5,379 nt of DNA. Source: a bacterium. Lineage in GTDB: Bacteria > Bacteroidota > Bacteroidia > Cytophagales > Thermonemataceae. Each line of letters begins with the position of its first letter. Position 1 is the first letter of the stretch. This document shows, in pieces, positions 1-5,331 of this stretch. The translations under genes and the position numbers were made by a program. The DNA is taken from NCBI GenBank assembly GCA_025362415.1, contig JANYGM010000480.1, forward strand, positions 1 to 5,379, given 5' to 3'. The notes below the pieces were generated by a model. It was not told the origin of the DNA and ran no database searches. It saw nothing but the letters and a program-made list of their open reading frames with translations.

Positions 1-1461
1 GTAGGCTACGACCTTGATATAAGAGCAGGCAGTAATAGTTCTTCTTCTAGAGTGATTTATCTGAGTATTTTTGCTCCTATTCGTATATTTTGGTTTATAA
101 CAGTTAATGTTCCGTTAATAGTTCCAGTTATCCAATATGACCCTTATCCAGGACTTTTGGCAGATTCACAGCCAGGAAGTATTTGGTCTCTTAGTCAAGG
201 TAACATTAACATAGATTTGAATTTGACAGGTATAGCATTAAATGTAGGTACTAGTATTGCACCTGGTTTTTGCTTTGCATCTCGTAACTCTGCGTTGGAT
301 ATTATCTCTCCTACAAATTATGTAGGAGCCTTGTCTGGTGGCAATTACAACAATAATCCAAGTGCTAATCCTTCTCGTGCCAATGCTTTTATTACGCAAG
401 AGCGCATCTATACAAGTATTCCAAGTTCTGACAATATTGTCCATACAACATTTACAAAACGCCAAACCAAATGGATATTTGAAGAAATGCAACTCAAAAC
501 ACCTGCAAAACGCACCAATTGTGCAGTAGATTGTGATATATTTAATAGTTTTGTACCAGAAATCAGTATTTTATCTGTGGGTAATTATGCCACAATCCCA
601 AATCCTCTATTCACATATTTCTGGAGTATTAGTGGTACTGGTGCGGTTATTAGTGCAGGGCAAGGTACACCTAGCATAATTGTAACGCCTTTACCCAGTG
701 TTTATGGCACTTATACGCTTACTCTTACTGTTTCTACTAATTGTACTAGCGCAAGCACCACAAAAACGGCTACTTTTTCACCTCCACCTCCACCACCACC
801 ATCACCAAGTGTTGTTATCAACAAAGTAAAACCTTTTGCGTATGGTGTTTTGTGTGTCAATGATAATATAGAGATGGGCTTTGGTGCAGTTGTAAGCAAT
901 ATAAATGCTAATCAGTATCCTCTGCAATATACTTGGACAACTGCGGGAGGCTCTATTAGGGCTTTTATTGGAGATAGAATAACGTGGCTACTAGGTCCAA
1001 ATCCCAATTCAACTGGTACAACGGCTATTATTAGGGTTTCTGTGCTTAGTAGTGTGGCAAGTGGTAGTGTTCTGCTTGCAAATACAAGTTATACTGTTAC
1101 TGGTATTGTGCAGATGGGCTGCAAAATAGTAACATCTACGCCCAAAACGCCTACCATTAGTTTTATAGTTTCTCCTAATCCTTCATCAGAAAATGAGATT
1201 ACTATTTCGCAAGATATTTCTAGAGTGCAAAGCACGTCAGAAACTTCTGCACAAGGTGAAGAACAGCCACAATCAGAAGCTAAAAATGAGGCATTTACTT
1301 TGATTTTGTACAATAAACTTCAAATAAAAGTACGTGAAACTACACTAAACACACTTAGCAAAACTATTTCTACGGAAGGTTTGCCAAATGATGTGTATTT
1401 TTTGCATATTATTAGCAAAGATGGAAGTAAGGTTGTTAAGCAAGTAATGATTTTGAGATAA
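1..1461 (+). CDS. 3' part of a large secreted protein with PKD-like domain and T9SS type A C-terminal sorting domain
   Basis: The reading frame is open from the first base of the window with no stop, so the gene starts upstream. The GTG at 52 is only the first in-frame start codon inside the window. 486 residues are visible. Residues 1-180 are unrecognised, rich in Ser, Asn, Ile and Thr, with a Cys pair (NCAVDC) near the end. Residues about 183-260 look like a PKD/Ig-like domain (YFWSISGTGAV, then a YTLTLTVS strand). Residues 261-267 are seven prolines forming a linker. Residues about 271-387 are a second beta-rich domain (YTWTTAGGSI). The last 98 residues match the T9SS type A sorting domain: SPNP near residue 391, an L.LYNKL strand, then LPNDVYFLHI, a Gly turn and a final KQVMIL strand. 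Family knowledge: such proteins cross the outer membrane by the Por/T9SS system, and the C-terminal domain is usually removed as the protein is released or anchored. The catalytic or adhesive role is unknown because the N-terminus is outside the window. An acidic Ser/Glu/Gln-rich stretch (about residues 406-424) inside the sorting domain is longer than usual. Confidence 0.85.
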   Translation, partial: VGYDLDIRAGSNSSSSRVIYLSIFAPIRIFWFITVNVPLIVPVIQYDPYPGLLADSQPGSIWSLSQGNINIDLNLTGIALNVGTSIAPGFCFASRNSALDIISPTNYVGALSGGNYNNNPSANPSRANAFITQERIYTSIPSSDNIVHTTFTKRQTKWIFEEMQLKTPAKRTNCAVDCDIFNSFVPEISILSVGNYATIPNPLFTYFWSISGTGAVISAGQGTPSIIVTPLPSVYGTYTLTLTVSTNCTSASTTKTATFSPPPPPPPSPSVVINKVKPFAYGVLCVNDNIEMGFGAVVSNINANQYPLQYTWTTAGGSIRAFIGDRITWLLGPNPNSTGTTAIIRVSVLSSVASGSVLLANTSYTVTGIVQMGCKIVTSTPKTPTISFIVSPNPSSENEITISQDISRVQSTSETSAQGEEQPQSEAKNEAFTLILYNKLQIKVRETTLNTLSKTISTEGLPNDVYFLHIISKDGSKVVKQVMILR

Positions 1462-1466
1462 TTATA

Positions 1467-1500
1467 AGTCTTTCAAGGTTTTAAAAAGCCTTGAAGGACT
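1467..1500 (+). terminator. Stem-loop just after the T9SS cargo gene
   Basis: Arms 1467-1478 and 1489-1500 pair over 12 bp with one G-T wobble around a 10-nt AU-rich loop. It begins six bases after the stop codon. Only a short ATTTT follows, so it is a weak intrinsic terminator or an mRNA 3' stabilising stem upstream of the stronger hairpin at 1514-1549. Confidence 0.45.
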
Positions 1501-1513
1501 ATTTTGAACAAAT

Positions 1514-1549
1514 AAAAAAGCCTTTCCAAAGTTTGGAAAGGCTTTTTTT
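1514..1549. terminator. Bidirectional intrinsic terminator between convergent genes
   Basis: The 14-bp perfect stem is formed by AAAAAAGCCTTTCC (1514-1527) and its complement at 1535-1548, with a 7-nt loop. A seven-T run (1543-1549) lies on the + strand and a six-T run lies on the - strand. It lies between the T9SS cargo gene (+) and recN (-), which converge here, so it can end transcription from both sides. Confidence 0.85.
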
Positions 1550-1553
1550 GTGT

Positions 1554-1627
1554 ATTTTAGCTTAGTAATGAGTTGTGAATAAGCTCCTAAATTTAAGACT
1601 GATAAGAATGTATTACTAAGCTAAAAT
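1554..1627. repeat. Perfect 16-bp inverted repeat with 42-nt spacer
   Basis: ATTTTAGCTTAGTAAT at 1554-1569 is exactly complementary to 1612-1627. The spacer holds no ORF and includes AGTTGTGAAT (1571-1580), an inverted copy of the ATTCACAACT motif found at 3581. There is no T-run after either arm, so it is not a standard terminator. It could be a small mobile-element remnant (MITE-like) or a structured 3' end of the recN transcript. No function can be assigned. Confidence 0.6.
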
Positions 1628-1678
1628 GTTTTATAATCAAAGTTTAAAATTTGTATTTTCAAGAACCTTTTGTATTCA

Positions 1679-1708
1679 TTCACAATTCACAATTTAAAAT
1701 TCACAATT
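1679..1708. repeat. TTCACAATT short repeat cluster
   Basis: TTCACAATT occurs three times (1679-1687, 1686-1694, 1700-1708), the first two overlapping by two bases, immediately beyond the recN stop codon. Related copies sit at 1571-1580 (inverted) and 3581-3590. This looks like a low-complexity intergenic repeat; its role is unknown. Confidence 0.6.
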
Positions 1709-1710
1709 CC

Positions 1711-3366
1711 TTAGCTTCCCAAAAGTAGTTCTCTTGCGCTTGCGAGTGCCGTTTGAGAAGGTTCTGCGCCGCTTATCATTTTTGCAATTTCGGTAATGCG
1801 TTCACTTTCAGTAAGCTGTTTTATATTACTAATGGTGCGAGTGGCAGTATCTTTTTTATAAACAAAATAATGATTATTCCCTCGTGCTGCTATTTGGTGA
1901 AGGTGCGTAATAGTAATTATTTGGTGTTTTTGAGCCATTTCTAGCATCATATTTCCCATTTTGCTGCCTACTTCCCCCGAAATCCCAGTATCTACTTCAT
2001 CAAAAATGAGTGTTGGAAGGGCGGTTTTTCCTGCTAAAATATATTTTATAGCCAGCATCAACCTAGAAAACTCACCACCAGACGCAACATTTTTAATTTC
2101 TTGCGGTGGCATACCTTTATTGGCACTAAACAGAAAATTGATTTTATCAATGCCATAAGCGGTTGGCTCTGTGATTTCCTGCGTGATTTTGAGAATAGCG
2201 TTAGGCATTCCTAACTCCGAAAGCAGGCTTGCAAGTGCCTTTTCAATGTTTTGGAACTGTAATTTTCTGTTATCAGAGATTTTTTGCGCAATTTCTTGTA
2301 AGTCTTTTTCTATATTTTGAAGATTTTTGCGTGTTTTCTCAATTTCTTCATCAAAAGTAAGTACAAGTTCTACTTTTTTATTGATTTCATTTTGAATATC
2401 AATAAGTTGCGCAACTGTTTCTACTTTGTGTTTTCGTTGCAAACGGAAGATTTCTTCTAATCTTTCTTGTTTTTCTTCTATTGTTTCTGGGTCAAATTCT
2501 AACTCTTCAAACTCACTTTCAAGCTCTTCAGCCACATCTTTTACCTCAATACGAGCATTTTCAAGACGTTCATAAAGCGTGTCATATTTATCCGACAAAC
2601 TAGCAATTTTTGAAAGTTCGTTAGATGCCTGTTTGAGTGCGCCCACAATAGAAAAATCATTATTGATGAGTTTATTTACCAAAGAATCAAACTTAGTTTT
2701 AAGCTCTTCTGCATTTTCAAGCGTGTTTAGTTCTTTTTCTAATGTTTCTTGTTCTCCAATTTTGAGAGAGGCATTTACTAACTCTTCTAATAAAAAACTA
2801 TTATAATCTAATTCTTTTTTATATGTTTCATTTTCTTTGAGCAATTTTTTATAATTTGTTTGGACTTTTTTATAGTCTGAAAATGCTTTAAAATAGCCTG
2901 AAAGCATTTCTGGGTGAGCGGCATAGCCATCAATAATTTTGAGTTGGAAAATATTATCCCCTAAAAGCAGGTTGTCGTGTTGTGAATGAATATCAATAAG
3001 TTGTGTGCTGATATTTGCCAAAATATCCAGCGTAACAGGCGTATCATTGATAAAAGCACGAGATTTTCCGTTGGCGGCTATCTCTCGTCTGATGACCGTT
3101 TGCACTTCATAATCAAGTTCATTATCTTCAAAAACTCGTTGCATTTTGTAAGCAGAAATGTCAAATGTGGCTTCTACCACGCATTTTTGGGTATCATCAA
3201 AAAGAGCTTTTCTGTCGGAGCGGTTGCCCAAAAGCAAACCCACAGCACCCAACATAATAGATTTTCCTGCGCCTGTTTCCCCAGTAATTACATTGAAATT
3301 TTGGTGCGGATATAGCTCTAATTGCTCTATAAGGGCATAGTTTTTTATAAAAAGATGTGTCAGCAT
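1711..3366 (-). CDS. recN: DNA repair protein RecN
   Basis: RecN is a cytoplasmic SMC-like ATPase that acts at DNA double-strand breaks and aids RecA-dependent recombinational repair. The predicted product is 551 residues, close to the usual length of about 550. Order of motifs: N-terminal ABC half starting MLTHLFIKNYALIEQLEL, Walker A GETGAGKS at residues 29-36, a long Glu/Lys-rich coiled-coil middle (about 150-420), ABC signature SGGEFSRL at 429-436, Walker B LIFDEVD with the DE pair at 456-457, D-loop GISGE, and the switch histidine at 488 in THLHQIAA. The frame stays open upstream to 3525, but those 53 codons are AT-rich, Phe/Tyr/Lys-rich and unlike RecN. The family N-terminus begins exactly at the ATG at 3366, so this start was chosen. 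Many RecN proteins have Pro where this one has the second His of THLHQ. The gene is monocistronic as far as visible: divergent from the small gene at 3614 and convergent with the T9SS cargo gene. Confidence 0.97.
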   Translation of the reverse strand: MLTHLFIKNYALIEQLELYPHQNFNVITGETGAGKSIMLGAVGLLLGNRSDRKALFDDTQKCVVEATFDISAYKMQRVFEDNELDYEVQTVIRREIAANGKSRAFINDTPVTLDILANISTQLIDIHSQHDNLLLGDNIFQLKIIDGYAAHPEMLSGYFKAFSDYKKVQTNYKKLLKENETYKKELDYNSFLLEELVNASLKIGEQETLEKELNTLENAEELKTKFDSLVNKLINNDFSIVGALKQASNELSKIASLSDKYDTLYERLENARIEVKDVAEELESEFEELEFDPETIEEKQERLEEIFRLQRKHKVETVAQLIDIQNEINKKVELVLTFDEEIEKTRKNLQNIEKDLQEIAQKISDNRKLQFQNIEKALASLLSELGMPNAILKITQEITEPTAYGIDKINFLFSANKGMPPQEIKNVASGGEFSRLMLAIKYILAGKTALPTLIFDEVDTGISGEVGSKMGNMMLEMAQKHQIITITHLHQIAARGNNHYFVYKKDTATRTISNIKQLTESERITEIAKMISGAEPSQTALASARELLLGS

Positions 3367-3413
3367 TGAAATTTTGTGAGCAAAAATTGAAAGACAAAAT
3401 GGTAGATTTTCCA

Positions 3414-3421
3414 CAAAAATA
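3414..3421 (-). promoter_or_regulatory. Candidate recN promoter -7 element
   Basis: Read on the - strand, this is TATTTTTG, matching the Bacteroidota -7 consensus TAnnTTTG, about 48 nt before the recN ATG. A second match, TATCTTTG, lies at 3523-3530. Neither has a clear TTTG -33 element 19-23 bp upstream, and such matches are easy to find in AT-rich DNA, so this is tentative. Confidence 0.3.
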
Positions 3422-3546
3422 CGAATATTTTTGCAATATTTTTCTAACATTCTTTCTAAGAAAAAATATTCTGTTTTTTGGTAAAAAAATGCAAAAAAAT
3501 ATTCAAAATATCTTTTACTCCTCAAAGATATTACGGACTAAGCTAC

Positions 3547-3554
3547 TATATTTG
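3547..3554 (+). promoter_or_regulatory. Candidate promoter -7 element for the small coiled-coil gene
   Basis: TATATTTG is a perfect match to TAnnTTTG and is followed by TGC, as often seen at Bacteroidota promoters. It would place the transcript start about 50 nt before the ATG at 3614. No good -33 TTTG is visible at the expected distance. Confidence 0.45.
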
Positions 3555-3613
3555 TGCTATTAGTCGCCTAGTACCTCTAAATTCACAACTTAAAACGCAC
3601 AACTATTAAAATA

Positions 3614-3949
3614 ATGACCTCTTACCTTACCTCTAATATGAATAATAATGACATTTTGGCACAGGCTTTTGGGAAAATTGTCAGTAAGCACCGTTTGCAA
3701 AATATGCAACAGAATACGGAAGAATTGAATACTGTGGCTAACACAGTGATTGGGGCAGAGCCTACCCTTATACGCATCAACGACACACAGGAGAATATTT
3801 TGCAGGCAAAGCTAAACCATACAACGCACTTGTACGAACTAAAAATTGCGCTATTGGAGAAAAATATCCAAAAACAAAATGCTAAAATTGAGGCTTTGGT
3901 GCAAGAACTTACATTAGCCATTGATAGAATTAAAAAAATAAATTCGTAA
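3614..3949 (+). CDS. Small hypothetical protein with C-terminal coiled coil
   Basis: I do not recognise the family. The product is 111 residues with no signal peptide or membrane segment, so it is probably cytoplasmic. Residues 1-50 are polar and Asn/Gln/Thr-rich. From about residue 78 to the end the sequence fits a continuous heptad pattern, with a/d positions at I78, L81, I85, Q88, I92, L95, L99, A102, I106 and I109, which predicts an amphipathic coiled coil of about 32 residues and probable self-association. The ATG at 3614 is preceded by an A-rich stretch (TTAAAATA); an in-frame ATG at 3638 (Met9) is an alternative start. It is a single transcription unit: a -7 element upstream, a strong hairpin terminator directly after the stop, and divergent from recN. 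The heptad pattern and the dedicated promoter and terminator support a real gene. No function can be inferred. Confidence 0.7.
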   Translation: MTSYLTSNMNNNDILAQAFGKIVSKHRLQNMQQNTEELNTVANTVIGAEPTLIRINDTQENILQAKLNHTTHLYELKIALLEKNIQKQNAKIEALVQELTLAIDRIKKINS

Positions 3950-3951
3950 AT

Positions 3952-3989
3952 AAAAAGCCCTACAAATTCTATTTTGTAGGGCTTTTTTT
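3952..3989 (+). terminator. Intrinsic terminator after the small coiled-coil gene
   Basis: AAAAAGCCCTACAAA (3952-3966) pairs perfectly with 3973-3987 around a 6-nt loop, and a seven-T run ends the right arm (3983-3989). It starts two bases after the stop codon. The A-run on the left arm gives a T-run on the other strand too, so it may work both ways. Confidence 0.9.
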
Positions 3990-4030
3990 AAGATAGTTAT
4001 ATTTAAGGCTTTATTTTTAGAATTTATATT

Positions 4031-4065
4031 TTTTGCAATATTTCAGTTTATAATTCTTATTTTTG
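4031..4065 (+). promoter_or_regulatory. Bacteroidota-type promoter of the lipoprotein operon
   Basis: TTTTG (4031-4035) as the -33 element and TATTTTTG (4058-4065) as the -7 element are 22 bp apart, within the range described for the Bacteroidota primary sigma factor. The transcript would start near 4072, leaving about a 45-nt AT-rich leader. A second -7 match, TAATTTTG (4091-4098), has a less suitable spacing to the next TTTG upstream. Confidence 0.5.
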
Positions 4066-4118
4066 TATAAATTTTACACGTTTTATAGTTTAATTTTGTT
4101 TAATTTAATTTTTTCTTT

Positions 4119-4724
4119 ATGAAAAAGACCCAAAACCGCATTTTAATTCCCCCTTTGGGGGTTAGGGGGCTACTGTATGTGATGCTTGTGATGTTTGCCT
4201 CGTGCAAAAGTTGCAAAAAAGAAATAAACCTGCTACCACCAGAAACCCAAGAAGGTAAAAACACCTTTGGTTGCCTTGTAGATGGCAAAGCGTGGATGCC
4301 AGACCCTGGCGGTAGTGGTGCAATAGGCTCAAAACCTATAGTTGGTGGGTACAGGTCTGCGCTACCTCCTGTTTATTTTAATGCTACAAATGTCTGGCTA
4401 GATGCTTACAAGGATAATGAAACAATTTCATTTTATATTCGCAATGTGAACCAAGTAGGTACTTATCCACTTAATTTTAATACCCAACCTAAACCAACAA
4501 GTTTGTACCCTCAAAATTATGGAGGATATATGAACTACTATACTGGTAGTAGTGATTTTTATATGACTAATACTGCTTACACAGGAAGTGTAGAAATAAC
4601 TAGGGCAGATTCAGTCAATAGAATTGTGTCAGGTCGTTTTTCTTTTACAGCATTTGATAGTAGAACAGGAAAAACCATCAAAGTAACAGATGGTAGATTT
4701 GATTTAAACTCTAACACTCAATAA
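4119..4724 (+). CDS. Bacteroidota lipoprotein (resembles DUF6252-type family)
   Basis: The product is 201 residues. The N-terminus has a Lys pair (2-3), Arg7 and Arg16, a short hydrophobic core (17-28) and a lipobox-like MFASC with Cys29 as the predicted lipidated residue. Phe at -3 is atypical but tolerable. A Lys/Cys-rich stretch follows. The mature part shows features I associate with a Bacteroidota lipoprotein family: TFGCLVDGKAWMP at about residues 49-61, an LDAY..NETISFYI strand pair, a GTYPL turn, and a C-terminal module with GSVEITRAD, VNRIVSGRFSFTA and ITDGRFD-like KVTDGRFDL. These suggest a beta-sandwich anchored in the envelope. No enzymatic residues are apparent. Residues 8-18 are encoded by a GC-rich palindrome that looks like an inserted repeat. 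The alternative start Met22 (4182) would leave only seven residues before the Cys, too short for a signal peptide, so 4119 is preferred. Likely first gene of an operon with the next gene, 7 bp away after tandem TAA stops. Confidence 0.8.
   Translation: MKKTQNRILIPPLGVRGLLYVMLVMFASCKSCKKEINLLPPETQEGKNTFGCLVDGKAWMPDPGGSGAIGSKPIVGGYRSALPPVYFNATNVWLDAYKDNETISFYIRNVNQVGTYPLNFNTQPKPTSLYPQNYGGYMNYYTGSSDFYMTNTAYTGSVEITRADSVNRIVSGRFSFTAFDSRTGKTIKVTDGRFDLNSNTQ
4149..4169. repeat. GC-rich palindrome CCCCCTTTGGGGG plus GGGGG
   Basis: CCCCC (4149-4153), TTT, GGGGG (4157-4161), TTA, GGGGG (4165-4169). It stands out sharply from the AT-rich surroundings. Very similar C-tract/G-tract elements are, from memory, dispersed in many Bacteroidota genomes, usually intergenic. 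Here it lies inside the signal-peptide coding region of the lipoprotein gene. Confidence 0.65.
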
Positions 4725-4731
4725 TAACCTT

Positions 4732-4953
4732 ATGAAAAAAATACTAATAACTTTGCTACTTTTAAGCAGTTTTGCTTTAAATGCGCAAACACTCAAAGAA
4801 AAAGTAGATGCTATTGTATCTCCTGAGCAAGTGAGTACAGGTATTTTGTACAACCGTATTAGTCCTATTGTGGATTTACATCTTACAAAACAAGATACGT
4901 TTTCACAAGAATATTTTAAGCAAGCGTATTTTGAGGTGTTTGTATCAGCCTAA
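4732..4953 (+). CDS. Truncated gene for an exported protein (5' end only)
   Basis: The 73-residue product starts with a clear Sec signal peptide: MKK, a hydrophobic run at 4-16, and probable cleavage after LNA (residue 18). The mature part begins QTLKEKVDAIVS. The segment with GILYNRISPIVDL and EYFKQAYFEVF resembles, from general familiarity, the start of long Bacteroidota exported proteins, but I cannot name the family. The frame ends at a TAA (4951-4953) inside DNA that encodes ispD on the other strand, so the native gene almost certainly continued and was cut near 4930. Only the first 65 or so codons are likely native; the last residues come from the junction. It is 7 bp after the lipoprotein gene and probably co-transcribed with it. 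In its present form it is unlikely to yield a functional protein. Confidence 0.7.
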   Translation: MKKILITLLLLSSFALNAQTLKEKVDAIVSPEQVSTGILYNRISPIVDLHLTKQDTFSQEYFKQAYFEVFVSA

Positions 4954-5254
4954 AATCAGTCCTATTCACAGCTTGGCTGGTATTATTAACAGCATTTACT
5001 TGTCTAATAGAATCTTTCAAAGGTACACTCACAACTGCATTTCCTTTGTTTTGAGCCATTTCAAAACTTTGTTCTATTACGCTCACACTCACAAGAGGAC
5101 GTACACCATCATGTATAGCAACTATTGCCTGCTGATTTTCGTCTGTTTTGATGCTATTTAATCCATTTTTTACGGATTGGTAACGAGATTTTCCACCTGC
5201 AATTATTATGTGTGGCGTACTGAATTGATGTTTTTTACATTTGTTACCGTACAC
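4916..5254 (-). pseudogene. ispD: Internal fragment of ispD (2-C-methyl-D-erythritol 4-phosphate cytidylyltransferase)
   Basis: IspD joins CTP and methylerythritol phosphate in the non-mevalonate isoprenoid pathway. The segment about 5239 to 4931 translates to roughly 103 residues matching the middle of the enzyme: CKKHQFSTPH, IAGGKSRYQSVKNGL, AIHDGVRPLVS (the HDxxRP motif with the Asp and Arg of the active site), VVSVPLKDSIRQV, then FRLIQTPQ. Missing are the N-terminal 80-85 residues, including the CTP-binding AGGxGxRMG loop and its catalytic Arg/Lys, and the C-terminal 50 or so residues, including the second conserved Lys. The family length is about 225-240. The reading frame spans 4916-5254 (GTG start), but its first five codons and last four are junction sequence, not ispD. 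The remaining frame is intact and well conserved, so the truncation is recent or artefactual. A complete ispD copy is expected elsewhere in the genome, because the pathway is normally essential in these bacteria. Confidence 0.85.
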
Positions 5255-5316
5255 TCTTTGTTATTAGTGGTCTGTACCGTAGTGGAACGGAGGTCTGACC
5301 ACTAATAACAAAGAGT
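5253..5316. repeat. Hairpin unit 1: 20-bp perfect stem around a conserved core
   Basis: Arm 5253-5272 (ACTCTTTGTTATTAGTGGTC) is exactly complementary to 5297-5316, enclosing a 24-nt loop (5273-5296). Within the loop, CCGT (5277-5280) and ACGG (5287-5290) can form a small inner stem. Direct repeats GGTCTGTACC (5269-5278) and GGTCTGACC (5292-5300) flank the centre. The core 5269-5300 recurs in inverse orientation in unit 2. There is no T-run after it, so it is not a terminator. Confidence 0.8.
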
Positions 5317-5331
5317 AAGTTCGTTTTAAAA

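Noticed and set aside
238..492. 84-codon frame on the - strand inside the T9SS cargo gene, and similar overlapping frames elsewhere
   Set aside because: Composition is explained by the opposite strand; no recognisable motifs and no independent promoter or spacing.
3367..3525. N-terminal extension of recN by 53 residues
   Set aside because: The extension is AT-driven, rich in Phe, Tyr and Lys, and unlike RecN; the family start motif begins at the ATG at 3366, and the candidate promoter elements lie in this stretch.
4182..4724. Lipoprotein start at Met22
   Set aside because: It would leave only seven residues before the lipobox Cys and no basic n-region.
4868..5161. 97-codon frame on the + strand
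   Set aside because: It lies antisense to the well-conserved ispD fragment and its product shows no domain or signal; it is a shadow of that frame.
5253..5316. Rho-independent terminator
   Set aside because: The stem is long but neither strand has a T-tract after it, and the 24-nt loop is too large and is conserved in a second unit.
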